Below are positions 8,368 through 16,933 of a stretch of DNA of 51,080 nucleotides, in pieces. Source of the DNA: Bacteroidia bacterium (GTDB lineage: Bacteria; Bacteroidota; Bacteroidia; UKL13-3); the NCBI GenBank assembly GCA_019695215.1, contig JAIBAK010000024.1, forward strand, positions 1-51,080. The letters run 5' to 3'. Made by a program: the position numbers and the translations under genes. Below the pieces are notes generated by a model that was given only the letters and a program-made list of their open reading frames with translations, had not been told where the DNA came from and ran no database searches. Each line of letters starts with the position of its first letter. Position 1 is the first letter of the stretch.

Positions 8368-9359
8368 GTAAAACCAAAGGCCTTTGGCAATACAAAAGCC
8401 ACATGAGTTATATCGGAATGCACAAAACGCAGTTGTTCCTTTGACAGGGCAAGAATTTGTTCCGGAATGATGAGGTCATCGCAGTAATTTCTGATTTGTC
8501 TGATATACGCATCGGCACCAAGTTTGAAAACATAAAATACAAAGGCAAACTCGCGGCAGTTGTCGGGGTTAAGTCCCGAATGTTTCAACGATGCAATCAG
8601 TAATGAATAATGAGCTTCCAGTTGCCTGCGTATTTCACTAAAAGTGGTGCAAATGGTAGCCGATGTTTGGGTGTGTTTGCGCATGTCCCACGACAAATCA
8701 AAAAGGTCATCAATTAATTGCGTAAATGCACCGGCCAGCCATAAAACTTCCCGTTCTTTTTCGCTTAACGGAGTGTGCATGAGTGAGCGGTAAATAAGCA
8801 AACTGATGCCTCCTTTGTTTTTGATTATCTGCCTCACCTGCGCTGCATCAAGATCTGGATCTTTAAGTTTACGGCTGTCTTTTTCTGCCTCAAAACCCTG
8901 CATAAGCGTGTGGTGAAAAAATACCTGCTGGGTATCGTCAAGTTCAATAAGAAGGTCTTTATAAATGTCAAGAAACAGCCGGTCGATGGAATGAACGGGG
9001 TTGGCCTGATGAGGTTCCTCGAGCATTAACTGCATTTTCTCAAAACTGATAGTTGTGTCATCGCAATACACATCGCCCAGCGCAAGTATGGCCCCGGCTT
9101 TACTGATAAGTCTGGATTCTAAAGGAGTTAATTTATAATTTATTAAGCCGGCAATCAAATTGGCGGCAAACAAAGCCTCGAGGGGATAATCATTCAGCTT
9201 ATAAAAAATACCGGGAGATAATGTTTGATCGTGATTTTTTTTTGCTGTATCGATGTAGTGCTGAGTATGGCCCAATGCTTCCAGTTTCCACTTTTTTTTG
9301 CCCTGCCACAGTTTTTGCGCGGTTTGTACAAGCAAAATCCCATTGGTAAACACACTCAT
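8361..9359 (-). CDS. Class I isoprenoid synthase-like protein
   Basis: 332 residues, all helical in appearance. GAFTQLIDDLFDLSWDMRKH (210-229) closely resembles the second Asp-rich motif of trans-polyprenyl diphosphate synthases (FQxxDDxLDxxxD), with Asp217, 218, 221 and 225. An earlier acidic cluster GDVYCDD (95-101) could be the first metal-binding motif, although it is not a standard DDxxD. KGGISLLIYRSLM (182-194) recalls squalene/phytoene-synthase-like helices. Substrate and product are unknown; an isoprenoid-linked envelope role is an inference. The start overlaps the ABC ATPase stop by 4 nt, so it is the last gene of the lipid A operon. No signal peptide or membrane helix is evident. 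Confidence 0.7.
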   Translation of the reverse strand: MSVFTNGILLVQTAQKLWQGKKKWKLEALGHTQHYIDTAKKNHDQTLSPGIFYKLNDYPLEALFAANLIAGLINYKLTPLESRLISKAGAILALGDVYCDDTTISFEKMQLMLEEPHQANPVHSIDRLFLDIYKDLLIELDDTQQVFFHHTLMQGFEAEKDSRKLKDPDLDAAQVRQIIKNKGGISLLIYRSLMHTPLSEKEREVLWLAGAFTQLIDDLFDLSWDMRKHTQTSATICTTFSEIRRQLEAHYSLLIASLKHSGLNPDNCREFAFVFYVFKLGADAYIRQIRNYCDDLIIPEQILALSKEQLRFVHSDITHVAFVLPKAFGFTY

Positions 9360-9985
9360 TTTTTTACGTGTTTGTAATCCTCAATGCGAATATGGTTTTT
9401 ACAAAAATCGTATTCGGCAGGAACGTTTGAAGCAACAATTATCAGTTGATTGCTGCAATATTTTTCAATCATTTTCCGGTACCAGTTTGTTCCGGCTGCA
9501 TCTAAGTTGGTACAAGGTTCGTCCAATAGTAATACACGTGTTTCGACAAATAAGGAAATACCTAATTTTACCCGTTGCCTCATACCTGAAGAAAATGCTT
9601 TCAGCGGTTTTTGCCTGTGTTTCTCAAGTCCCAGTTCTTCGGTTATTGAATGCAGAGAAAGGCCGGGTTTTAACGGTTTCAATGCAAAATGAAATGCCAG
9701 TAACTCGTCTAAAGTAAATTCTTCAATTAACTCGAGATAGGGCGAACTGAAACTGCAATGCCTGAAAAAGGCATCAGCATTTACGGGTGAATTATTACTT
9801 GAATAAAGAATGGTTCCTTTGCTGGGAGCCACAGCTCCTAGAATTACCTGCAGCAGGGTTGATTTTCCGCTTCCGTTGGCACCCAGCAGCGCATAGGATT
9901 GCGGAGAACTGAAATCAAGAGTTACGTCACGAAATATCCATTCGTTGCCAAAACGTTTGCCGATATGGTCGAGCCTTATCTGCAT
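9356..9985 (-). CDS. ABC-type ATPase domain protein
   Basis: 209 residues, a single ABC nucleotide-binding domain. Walker A GANGSGKST (33-41), signature FSSGMRQRVKL, Walker B VLLLDEP and D-loop NLDAAG are all present. Where the switch (H-loop) histidine normally sits, the sequence reads IIVASNVPAEYDFC, with Asn instead of His. No permease is encoded in the operon, so its partner is either elsewhere or absent. The position between lpxA and an isoprenoid-synthase-like gene suggests an envelope or lipid task, but the substrate cannot be inferred. Confidence 0.9.
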   Translation of the reverse strand: MQIRLDHIGKRFGNEWIFRDVTLDFSSPQSYALLGANGSGKSTLLQVILGAVAPSKGTILYSSNNSPVNADAFFRHCSFSSPYLELIEEFTLDELLAFHFALKPLKPGLSLHSITEELGLEKHRQKPLKAFSSGMRQRVKLGISLFVETRVLLLDEPCTNLDAAGTNWYRKMIEKYCSNQLIIVASNVPAEYDFCKNHIRIEDYKHVKK

Positions 9986-9995
9986 GGCTGCGGGA

Positions 9996-10775
9996 TTAAC
10001 GGGAATAACCTTTAACGATACCGTCTTTTGATTCGCGGATAAAGGAGAGGATCATCTCTTTTTCGTCACCGGCCGGAATTTCCTGTTCAATAATGCTCAT
10101 GGCATTGGTGATATTGTGGCCTTTCACAAAAAGAATCCGGTAGAGGTCTTCTATTTCCCGCACTTTTTCATCGCTGAAACCTCTTCTTCGTAATCCAACA
10201 GCATTGATGCCGATGTATTGCAATGGCTCACGGGCAACTTTAATAAACGGAGGTACATTTTTGCGCACCAGCGAACTTCCTGTGATAAATGCATGGGCTC
10301 CTATGCGCACAAATTGCTGAACGGCTACAATGCCCTCCAGAATTGCCCAATCTTCAATGGTAACATGACCCGCAAGGTTAACACTGTTGGCAATAATGAT
10401 ATTGTTGCCAAGAATGCAATCGTGAGCTAAATGAACGTAAGCCATCAGCAGACAATTGCTGCCTACAGCAGTCTTCATTCTGTCAACGGTTCCGCGGTTA
10501 ATGGTTACGCATTCTCTTATGGTGGTATTATCTCCGATTTCTACGGTAGAATTTTCTCCTTTAAATTTTAAATCCTGCGGAATGGCACCAATAACGGCCC
10601 CGGGAAACACGCGGCAGTTTTTTCCAATACGTGTTCCTTCCATAATGCAAACGTTGGGACCAATCCAGGTGCCTTCGCCTATTTCTACATGCTGTTCAAT
10701 AGTTGAAAACTGGCTCACCGTTACATTGGCGCCAAGTTTTGCATCTTTATGTACAAGTGCTAAGGGATGAATCAT
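9996..10775 (-). CDS. lpxA: UDP-N-acetylglucosamine acyltransferase LpxA
   Basis: 259 residues, the usual length. First step of lipid A synthesis: transfers a 3-hydroxyacyl chain from ACP to O-3 of UDP-GlcNAc. The N-terminal two-thirds is a left-handed beta-helix of hexapeptide repeats (for example VTVSQFSTIEQHVEIGEG). The catalytic His lies in MAYVHLAHDCILG. The C-terminal third is helical (GFSDEKVREIEDLYRILF). The start overlaps the lpxC-fabZ stop by 4 nt. A cytoplasmic trimer is expected. Confidence 0.97.
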   Translation of the reverse strand: MIHPLALVHKDAKLGANVTVSQFSTIEQHVEIGEGTWIGPNVCIMEGTRIGKNCRVFPGAVIGAIPQDLKFKGENSTVEIGDNTTIRECVTINRGTVDRMKTAVGSNCLLMAYVHLAHDCILGNNIIIANSVNLAGHVTIEDWAILEGIVAVQQFVRIGAHAFITGSSLVRKNVPPFIKVAREPLQYIGINAVGLRRRGFSDEKVREIEDLYRILFVKGHNITNAMSIIEQEIPAGDEKEMILSFIRESKDGIVKGYSR

Positions 10776-12163
10776 GCTTTATCTTTTACTACGGTTGCCA
10801 TCAGGTCGGCTTCACACACCAGTTTTTCACCTACAAAGGCCATTCCTTTCATGGTAACAATACCTCTTCTTATGGGGGCAAGTAATTCCAGTTTCAGAAT
10901 TAAGGTATCACCGGGTACTACTTTATCTTTAAACTTGGCATTATCAATTTTCATAAAGTAGGTGCTGTATTTTTCGGGGTCGGGCACTCCACTCAGCACC
11001 AATACACCACCTACCTGCGCCATTGCTTCTATTTGCAACACGCCCGGAAAAATGGGATTTCCCTGAAAATGTCCCTGAAAAAAATACTGGTCGGCTGATA
11101 CGTTTTTTATTCCTACAATATGATTGGCCGATAGTTCGGTAATTTTATCTACCAATAGAAAAGGCCAGGTATGAGGAAGTAATTTAGAAACGGCTACATT
11201 ATCCAAAACCGGTTTGGTGTTGGGGTCGTAGGCCGGCACTGACGATTTATTTTTTCTTTTTTTAATTAAGGCTTTTATTTTTTTGCCAAAAGCTACATTG
11301 GCTGCGTGACCGGGGCGGGCGGCCATAATCTGCGCTTTAATGGGCATACCAATAAGGGCAAGGTCGCCCACCAAATCGAGTAACTTATGACGGGCAGGCT
11401 CGTTGTAAAACCGAAGTTCCACATTATTGAGAATACCTTCTTTTTTTACTTCCACTTTTGGCTTGTTAAACATTTTTGCCAGTCGCTCCAGTTCATGTTC
11501 TTCCACCACCCGGTCAACAATTACAATGGCATTGTTAAGGTCACCACCTTTTATCAGGTTGTTGTTGTACAACATTTCCAGTTCGTGTAAAAAGCAAAAC
11601 GTGCGGCATGAAGAAATTTCTTTTCTGAAATCTTTGATATTGGTAAGCGAAGCATGCTGACTTCCGAGTACGGGAGAATTATAATCAACCATTACCGTGA
11701 GCCGGTAATCGTCCAATGGCATGGCAATTACTTCCACTCCACGGTCCTGCTCATGGTAATAAATATTTTGCGGAACTGAAAAGTATTCGCGGTCGGCATC
11801 CAGTTCTTTTATTCCGGCTTTTTCCAGTTGCTCCATAAACTGAATGGAACTTCCGTCAAGAATGGCTGGTTCGGGACCATCCATTTTAATGAGGCAATTA
11901 TCAATTTCCAATCCTACTAATGCAGCCAGTACATGCTCTACGGTGTAAATGCGTGCTCCATGCTGCTCAATGGTGGTGCCTCTTGAGGTGTCAACCACAT
12001 TGTCAACGTCTGCATCAACAATGGGCTTACCCTCTAAATCTATGCGTTGAAATTTATACCAGTGATTTTCGGGGGCAGGGCAAAAAGTCATATTTACTTT
12101 TTGTCCGGTGTGCAATCCAACACCCGAAATGGTGATTTCATTTTTAATGGTTGTTTGTTTCAC
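10772..12163 (-). CDS. lpxC-fabZ: Bifunctional UDP-3-O-acyl-GlcNAc deacetylase / 3-hydroxyacyl-ACP dehydratase (LpxC-FabZ)
   Basis: 463 residues, a natural fusion typical of Bacteroidota. Residues 1 to about 300 are LpxC: the first zinc His in YTVEHVLAAL, the HELEMLYNNN and GGDLNNAIV stretches, and NEPARHKLLDLVGDLALIG with the second zinc His and the Asp. Residues from about 310 are FabZ: LLPHTWPFLLVDK, then YFFQGHFQGNPIFPGVLQIEAMAQ with the catalytic His and Glu (residue run broken here as FFQGHF / PIFPGVLQIE). LpxC commits the cell to lipid A, while FabZ feeds unsaturated chain elongation, so the fusion fixes their ratio. The gene lies 5 nt after lpxD. Confidence 0.97.
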   Translation of the reverse strand: MKQTTIKNEITISGVGLHTGQKVNMTFCPAPENHWYKFQRIDLEGKPIVDADVDNVVDTSRGTTIEQHGARIYTVEHVLAALVGLEIDNCLIKMDGPEPAILDGSSIQFMEQLEKAGIKELDADREYFSVPQNIYYHEQDRGVEVIAMPLDDYRLTVMVDYNSPVLGSQHASLTNIKDFRKEISSCRTFCFLHELEMLYNNNLIKGGDLNNAIVIVDRVVEEHELERLAKMFNKPKVEVKKEGILNNVELRFYNEPARHKLLDLVGDLALIGMPIKAQIMAARPGHAANVAFGKKIKALIKKRKNKSSVPAYDPNTKPVLDNVAVSKLLPHTWPFLLVDKITELSANHIVGIKNVSADQYFFQGHFQGNPIFPGVLQIEAMAQVGGVLVLSGVPDPEKYSTYFMKIDNAKFKDKVVPGDTLILKLELLAPIRRGIVTMKGMAFVGEKLVCEADLMATVVKDKA

Positions 12164-12168
12164 AATGC

Positions 12169-13215
12169 TTATTCGCCTTTTAATTTTTTCTTTAGTTCTT
12201 CCACTTCTTTTTCCAGTTCATCCAGTTTTTTATCCATGTCAGGCAAACGTTTTACAACAATGCTTGAACGCAGGTAGTTTTTATATTCCTGAACCGGTGA
12301 GCCAATCCATTTTTGTCCGGGGGTATCAATTGAATTTGGAATACCGCTTTGAGCACCAATCTGGCTTCCTTTGGCAATGCTGATATGTCCTACAAATCCA
12401 ACCTGTCCGCCAATCACGCAGTTTTCCCCGATTTTGGTACTGCCCGATACACCGGTTTGAGAGGCAATTACTGTATTTTTTCCAACCTCGGCATTATGTG
12501 CCACCTGAATCAGGTTATCCAATTTCACTCCCTTGCGAATAATGGTACTTCCCATAGTAGCGCGGTCAATGGAGCAATTAGAGCCAATCTCCACCTCATC
12601 TTCAATGATTACATTTCCTATCTGCGGGATTTTAGCATAGCTGCCGTCTTTTTGCGGAGCAAATCCAAATCCGTCACTTCCTATCACGGTACCTGCATGT
12701 ACAATGCAATTATCGCCAATTACGCAATGATTATACACTTTTACACCCGGATACAGAATAGAATTTTTACCTATCCGGACATCAGCCCCTATATAAACCT
12801 GCGGGTAAATTAATGCCCCTTCACCAACCTGAACCCGGTTTCCGATGTAAGAAAAAGCACCCACATACACATCTTTTCCCAATGCTGCATCGGAGGAAAC
12901 AAAGCTGGGTTGCTCAATTCCGGTCAATGCGGTTCGGCTGTTAAAATACTTATCAAGAATTAAACAGAATGAAGCATAGGGGTCATCTACTTTTATGAGC
13001 GTAACATGATCGGGCACATTGCCGTTGAAACTTTTGCCCACCAACACTACCGAAGCTTTGGTTTCATAAATAAAGTTGGTGTATTTGGGATTAGCCAGAA
13101 ACGTAAGCGATTCGGGATGCCCCTGATCGATTTTTGAAACCGACCGGATGATGATGTCTTTATTTCCTATCAACTCTCCGTTGAGAAGCTTACTGATTTC
13201 CAGTGCTGATACCAT
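12169..13215 (-). CDS. lpxD: UDP-3-O-acylglucosamine N-acyltransferase LpxD
   Basis: 348 residues, usual length. Third step of lipid A synthesis: N-acylates UDP-3-O-acyl-glucosamine using hydroxyacyl-ACP. An N-terminal uridine-binding domain (1-100) precedes the hexapeptide left-handed helix (about 105-300). The catalytic His lies in LIQVAHNAEVG. The C-terminus is a charged helix (DMDKKLDELEKEVEELKKKL) that probably forms the trimer coiled coil. It starts 31 nt after the HD gene and 5 nt before lpxC-fabZ, giving the order lpxD, lpxC-fabZ, lpxA, which is the early Raetz pathway minus lpxB. Confidence 0.97.
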   Translation of the reverse strand: MVSALEISKLLNGELIGNKDIIIRSVSKIDQGHPESLTFLANPKYTNFIYETKASVVLVGKSFNGNVPDHVTLIKVDDPYASFCLILDKYFNSRTALTGIEQPSFVSSDAALGKDVYVGAFSYIGNRVQVGEGALIYPQVYIGADVRIGKNSILYPGVKVYNHCVIGDNCIVHAGTVIGSDGFGFAPQKDGSYAKIPQIGNVIIEDEVEIGSNCSIDRATMGSTIIRKGVKLDNLIQVAHNAEVGKNTVIASQTGVSGSTKIGENCVIGGQVGFVGHISIAKGSQIGAQSGIPNSIDTPGQKWIGSPVQEYKNYLRSSIVVKRLPDMDKKLDELEKEVEELKKKLKGE

Positions 13216-13246
13216 TCAGATACAGGGTTATGATTTAGGGGTGAAT

Positions 13247-14479
13247 TTATGAATTTTTAGGAAAACATAAATAGTGTTTTACCACCGTATCACTAAGGGC
13301 CGAAATATTGTAATTATCTGATGCTTTGGCTATATCACGCACCCTGCCTTGCTTATCCACAATATTGATTTTAATTCCTTTCAGGCTGTAGGCCTTATTC
13401 TGCACTTTATCGGTGTAAACAAAGTATCCTGCCTGCCTTGCCGAAATGTCGAGTGCCGAGGCTGTTTGCTGCTCCAGTTTTTTGAGCCGGGATTTACTAA
13501 ACTCTTCGCGGCTAAACTCGATTTTTGGTAACTGCCGGTTGATAAGGTTAGAACAAAGTGTTGCCAGCACCACGTCCTCATGCAGCATCCACGCTTTTAT
13601 GCAGGCAAAAATATCGTAGTCATCAAGCATGGTGAAAATTTCGAGTTGTTTGCTGTCTTTACTGAAATTGTTTTTCTTTTTGTTTTCATAAAAGAAAAAG
13701 TAGAGCGGATAGGTACAGAAAAGAGAAACTCCACCGGATGCCAGTTCTTTGGCTCTTTCAAAAATTTTAATCAGTAAACTTTCGGCAGCAATCACTGTTT
13801 TATGCAAATACACCTGCCAGTACATAAGTCTTCGGGCAATAATAAATTTTTCAATGGAGTAAATGCCTTTTTCCTCAACGGCCAGTTCTCCATCGCTGGT
13901 AACGGTAAGCATTTTAATGATACGGTCGTGACCAATAATTCCTTCCTGTACTCCGGTATAAAAACTATCCCTTCTCAGGTAATCAAGGCGGTCCATATCC
14001 AGCTGGCTTGATACTAATTGATGCAGAAATTTCTTTTTGTATTTGTTATTGAAAATTTTGAGGGTAAGGTCGAGCCGTCCGCCTAATTGTTTATTAAGTT
14101 CCATCATAAGGGCCTTGGAGATTTCCTCATGCGGAACATCTACTATGCAATGCTCGAGTGTATGCGAGAAGGGGCCATGCCCCAAATCATGTAATAACAC
14201 CGCTGCACAAACAGCTTCTCCCTCTTGTTCAGAGATGGCAACACCCTTAAAGCGCAGGGTTTCTACCGCCTGATGGGTTAAACTCATGGCGCCAATTACG
14301 TGCTGAAAGCGGGTGTGCTGCGCACCGGGATACACATAATGCGAAAGGCCAAGTTGTTTTATTCTTCGTAAGCGCTGAAAGTAAGGGTGTTCAATCAGAT
14401 CATACACCAGGTCGTAGGGAATATTCACAAATCCGTACACCGGATCGTTGATTATTTTTTTCTTATTTTTAACAGTCAC
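13247..14479 (-). CDS. HD-domain phosphohydrolase (dNTPase/SAMHD-like)
   Basis: 410 residues from the GTG at 14479. The open frame extends to a TTG at 14542, but that TTG is part of the -7 promoter element, so the shorter start is preferred (TTG at 14482 is also possible). Metal-binding HD motifs: HTRFQHVIGAM, LLHDLGHGPFSHTLEH and SQLDMDRLDYLRRDSFYTG. This is the layout of the dGTPase/SAMHD1-like family that hydrolyses dNTPs or related nucleotides; the substrate is not known. It is the first gene of the minus-strand lipid A operon and is divergent from porX. Confidence 0.88.
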   Translation of the reverse strand: MTVKNKKKIINDPVYGFVNIPYDLVYDLIEHPYFQRLRRIKQLGLSHYVYPGAQHTRFQHVIGAMSLTHQAVETLRFKGVAISEQEGEAVCAAVLLHDLGHGPFSHTLEHCIVDVPHEEISKALMMELNKQLGGRLDLTLKIFNNKYKKKFLHQLVSSQLDMDRLDYLRRDSFYTGVQEGIIGHDRIIKMLTVTSDGELAVEEKGIYSIEKFIIARRLMYWQVYLHKTVIAAESLLIKIFERAKELASGGVSLFCTYPLYFFFYENKKKNNFSKDSKQLEIFTMLDDYDIFACIKAWMLHEDVVLATLCSNLINRQLPKIEFSREEFSKSRLKKLEQQTASALDISARQAGYFVYTDKVQNKAYSLKGIKINIVDKQGRVRDIAKASDNYNISALSDTVVKHYLCFPKNS

Positions 14480-14539
14480 CAATACTAAATATTTATGTTT
14501 CGAGTTATTAATGCCACGTGGTATAACAATTGTAAAGTA

Positions 14540-14558
14540 CAAAAATGCGATTTTCGCA
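14540..14558. promoter_or_regulatory. Divergent promoter region with small palindrome between the HD gene and porX
   Basis: The minus strand reads CATTTTTG (14547-14540), one mismatch from TAnnTTTG, directing the HD-lpx operon. Next to it is a perfect palindrome TGCGA-TTT-TCGCA (546-558 of this block, i.e. 14546-14558). It could be an operator acting on both promoters, or chance. No clear porX -7 element was found. Confidence 0.35.
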
Positions 14559-14588
14559 CCTCATTTCACTACTAACACCCGATAATAG

Positions 14589-16142
14589 ATGCAAAAAATA
14601 AAAATACTGTGGGCCGATGACGAGATTGATTTACTGAAACCGCATATACTTTTTCTGCAGCAAAAGGATTATGAGGTGGTTCCGGTTACCAATGGAGTAG
14701 ATGCCATTGAAACACTCAGGCAACAACATTTCGATTTGGTTTTTCTGGACGAACATATGCCCGGTATATCAGGTTTGGAAGCACTTACCAAAATAAAGGA
14801 AGATCAGCCCGATATTCCGGTGGTGATGATTACCAAAAACGAAGAGGAGTATATTATGGATGAGGCCATCGGGTCAAAAATTGCCGATTACCTGATAAAA
14901 CCCGTAAATCCGAATCAGATTTTACTATCTATAAAAAAACTGATTGACAATAAGCGGTTGGTTACCGAAAAAACCACTCAGGGATATCAGCAGGATTTTC
15001 GAAATATAGGAATGGCCTTTCAGGATAAAATGGGATTTACCGAGTGGTGCAATTTGTATCGTAAGCTGGTGTTTTGGGAACTGGAGTTAAGTCAGACCAC
15101 TGATAACACCATGGCCGATGTGTTTGGTATGCAAAAAGCCGAGGCAAACCATAATTTCAGTAAATACATCAGTGATAATTACCTAGATTTTATGCAGGGA
15201 AAAGGGGAGGATGTTCCGGTACTTTCCCATAACCTGATGGCAAAAAAAGTATTTCCGCTGATGAAAGAAGAACGCCCTGTATTTTTTGTGCTCATTGATA
15301 ATTTACGTTTTGATCAGTGGCGTGTATTGCAGCCGGTGCTCAATGAGTATTTCAGGGTGGAAGAAGATGAATTGTACATGAGTATTTTGCCCACCACCAC
15401 CCATTATTGCCGGAATGCCATATTTGCGGGGATGTATCCTTCCGAAATTGAAAAACGCATGCCTAAATTCTGGAGCAATGACGAAGATGAAGGAGGGAAA
15501 AACATGCATGAGGAGGATTTTCTTAAAGATTTGTTTTCCCGTTCGCGTATCGATACCAAATTTTCGTACACCAAAGTAACCAATTTGGATGGCGCAAAAA
15601 ACCTGATGGATAATGTATCCAATATGTTTCAGAATAAATTTAATGTGATTGTTTACAATTTTGTAGATGCACTTTCACATGCCCGCACCGATATGCATAT
15701 CATCAGGGAACTGGCCGAAGATGAAAAAGCATACCGTTCGGTAACGCTCGCCTGGTTTGAGAATTCTCCGCTGCTCGAAACACTCAAAAAAATTGCATCA
15801 AAAGACGTAACCCTTGTTATCACCACCGATCATGGCTCTATACGGGTGCACGAACCGGTGAAAATTGTGGGCGATCGCAATACCAATACAAACCTTCGCT
15901 ACAAGCAGGGAAAAAATCTGAGTTACGATAAGAAAGAGGTGTTTGAGGTAAAAGATCCGGCTAAGGCGTTTCTTCCAAGGCAACACGTGAGTTCAGGATT
16001 TGTTTTTGCCCGGAACAACGACTTTTTTGCTTACCCCAACAATTACAATTACTATGTGAATCACTATAAAAATACTTTTCAGCACGGAGGAATAAGTATG
16101 GAAGAAATGCTTATTCCTTTTGCGGTGCTGCGCACGAAATAA
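14589..16142 (+). CDS. porX: PorX: response regulator with PglZ-type phosphatase effector domain
   Basis: 517 residues. An N-terminal receiver domain (1-125) has acidic residues D10/D11/E12, phospho-acceptor Asp54 (LVFLDEHMPG), Thr82 and Lys104 (YLIKPV). A PglZ/alkaline-phosphatase-superfamily domain fills about 200-517: LIDNLRFDQW (Asp236), ILPTTTHYCRN (candidate nucleophile Thr near 268-270), VDALSH (Asp359, His363), TTDHGS (Asp413, His414) and FQHGG (His498). PorX with kinase PorY controls T9SS genes and has been described as acting on phosphodiester substrates such as cyclic oligonucleotides. All metal-ligand positions look intact. PorY is not recognisable in this window. Confidence 0.93.
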   Translation: MQKIKILWADDEIDLLKPHILFLQQKDYEVVPVTNGVDAIETLRQQHFDLVFLDEHMPGISGLEALTKIKEDQPDIPVVMITKNEEEYIMDEAIGSKIADYLIKPVNPNQILLSIKKLIDNKRLVTEKTTQGYQQDFRNIGMAFQDKMGFTEWCNLYRKLVFWELELSQTTDNTMADVFGMQKAEANHNFSKYISDNYLDFMQGKGEDVPVLSHNLMAKKVFPLMKEERPVFFVLIDNLRFDQWRVLQPVLNEYFRVEEDELYMSILPTTTHYCRNAIFAGMYPSEIEKRMPKFWSNDEDEGGKNMHEEDFLKDLFSRSRIDTKFSYTKVTNLDGAKNLMDNVSNMFQNKFNVIVYNFVDALSHARTDMHIIRELAEDEKAYRSVTLAWFENSPLLETLKKIASKDVTLVITTDHGSIRVHEPVKIVGDRNTNTNLRYKQGKNLSYDKKEVFEVKDPAKAFLPRQHVSSGFVFARNNDFFAYPNNYNYYVNHYKNTFQHGGISMEEMLIPFAVLRTK

Positions 16143-16170
16143 AAATGTATCGCTGATTTTTATCATGCAG

Positions 16171-16178
16171 TACCTTTG
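16171..16178 (+). promoter_or_regulatory. -7 promoter element of the Crp/Fnr gene
   Basis: Exact TACCTTTG, 24 nt before the ATG at 16202. A second match, TATTTTTG (16190-16197), is so close to the ATG that it would give a nearly leaderless transcript. No convincing -33 TTG accompanies either. Confidence 0.45.
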
Positions 16179-16201
16179 TGATATAGTCGTATTTTTGCAC
16201 C

Positions 16202-16807
16202 ATGTTATTACCCTTTCATCAAAAAGATTTTACCGAGGAAATTGAAGCCTCTACCATTGTGAAGTCACTTAAGGCTGGCGAACAAATTGTGGGCATGAAT
16301 AAATTCATTCAGGTAATTCCTATCTTAAATTCGGGCTTGCTGGGGGTGTATCGCACCGATGATGACGGGCGAGATATGTTGCTGTATTATATAAAACCCG
16401 GTGAAAGCTGTATCATGAGTTTTTTAGCCGGAATTAATAATGATACCAGTAAAGTAAAAGCGATAGCCGAAGAGGACAGTGAACTCACGCTGGTTCCAAT
16501 AGACAAGGTAACCCAATGGGTGCGCAAATACCCCGAGTGGACCGATTATATTTTTAAACTGTATCACCAGCGCTTTGAGGAATTACTGAATGTGGTAAAT
16601 TCCATTGCTTTTCAAAAAATGGATGAGCGCATCTGGCAATTGCTCATGAAAAAATCGGAATTATCGAAAAGTAAAGAGATTCAGGTAACCCATCAGCAAC
16701 TGGCCGATGAACTGGGCTCTACCCGCGAGGTAATTTCGAGGTTGCTTAAACAAATGGAGAAAACCGGAATTGTAGCACTGGGCAGAAATAAAATTACCCT
16801 GGTTTAA
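16202..16807 (+). CDS. Crp/Fnr-family transcriptional regulator
   Basis: 201 residues. A cyclic-nucleotide-binding-like beta-roll (about 15-115; GEQIVGMNKFIQVIPILNSG, DMLLYYIKPGESCIMSF) is followed by a dimerisation helix (WTDYIFKLYHQRFEELLNVVNSIAFQ) and a C-terminal winged helix (VTHQQLADELGSTREVISRLLKQMEKTG). There is no N-terminal Cys cluster of the FNR Fe-S type; only one Cys is visible (in GESCIMSF). It probably senses a redox or metabolic signal other than cAMP and controls the rhodanese cluster starting 126 nt downstream, where a candidate binding site lies at 16869-16882. Confidence 0.92.
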   Translation: MLLPFHQKDFTEEIEASTIVKSLKAGEQIVGMNKFIQVIPILNSGLLGVYRTDDDGRDMLLYYIKPGESCIMSFLAGINNDTSKVKAIAEEDSELTLVPIDKVTQWVRKYPEWTDYIFKLYHQRFEELLNVVNSIAFQKMDERIWQLLMKKSELSKSKEIQVTHQQLADELGSTREVISRLLKQMEKTGIVALGRNKITLV

Positions 16808-16868
16808 AAACGCAGCTTTTCAAATAGCCCTTCAGAAAATGAGGTTGTTTAAGTCTGATGCAGCTTGT

Positions 16869-16882
16869 GTAACCTTGGTCAC
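16869..16882 (+). promoter_or_regulatory. Candidate Crp/Fnr operator (GTAAC-N4-GTCAC)
   Basis: GTAAC CTTG GTCAC has the 5-4-5 architecture of Crp/Fnr sites, with one half-site mismatch. Its centre is about 42 nt upstream of the predicted transcript start (16917-16919), which is the class II activator position. Only a pattern match; binding is inferred. Confidence 0.45.
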
Positions 16883-16884
16883 TT

Positions 16885-16912
16885 TTGCTGCAAAAGATTA
16901 GACCGAACTTTG
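16885..16912 (+). promoter_or_regulatory. Promoter of the rhodanese cluster
   Basis: TTG (16885-16887), a 17-nt gap and GAACTTTG (16905-16912), one mismatch from TAnnTTTG. The leader to the ATG at 16934 would be about 15 nt. The imperfect -7 box fits a promoter that needs the activator site just upstream. Confidence 0.45.
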
Positions 16913-16933
16913 TAGCGAAATTTAAAACATATT

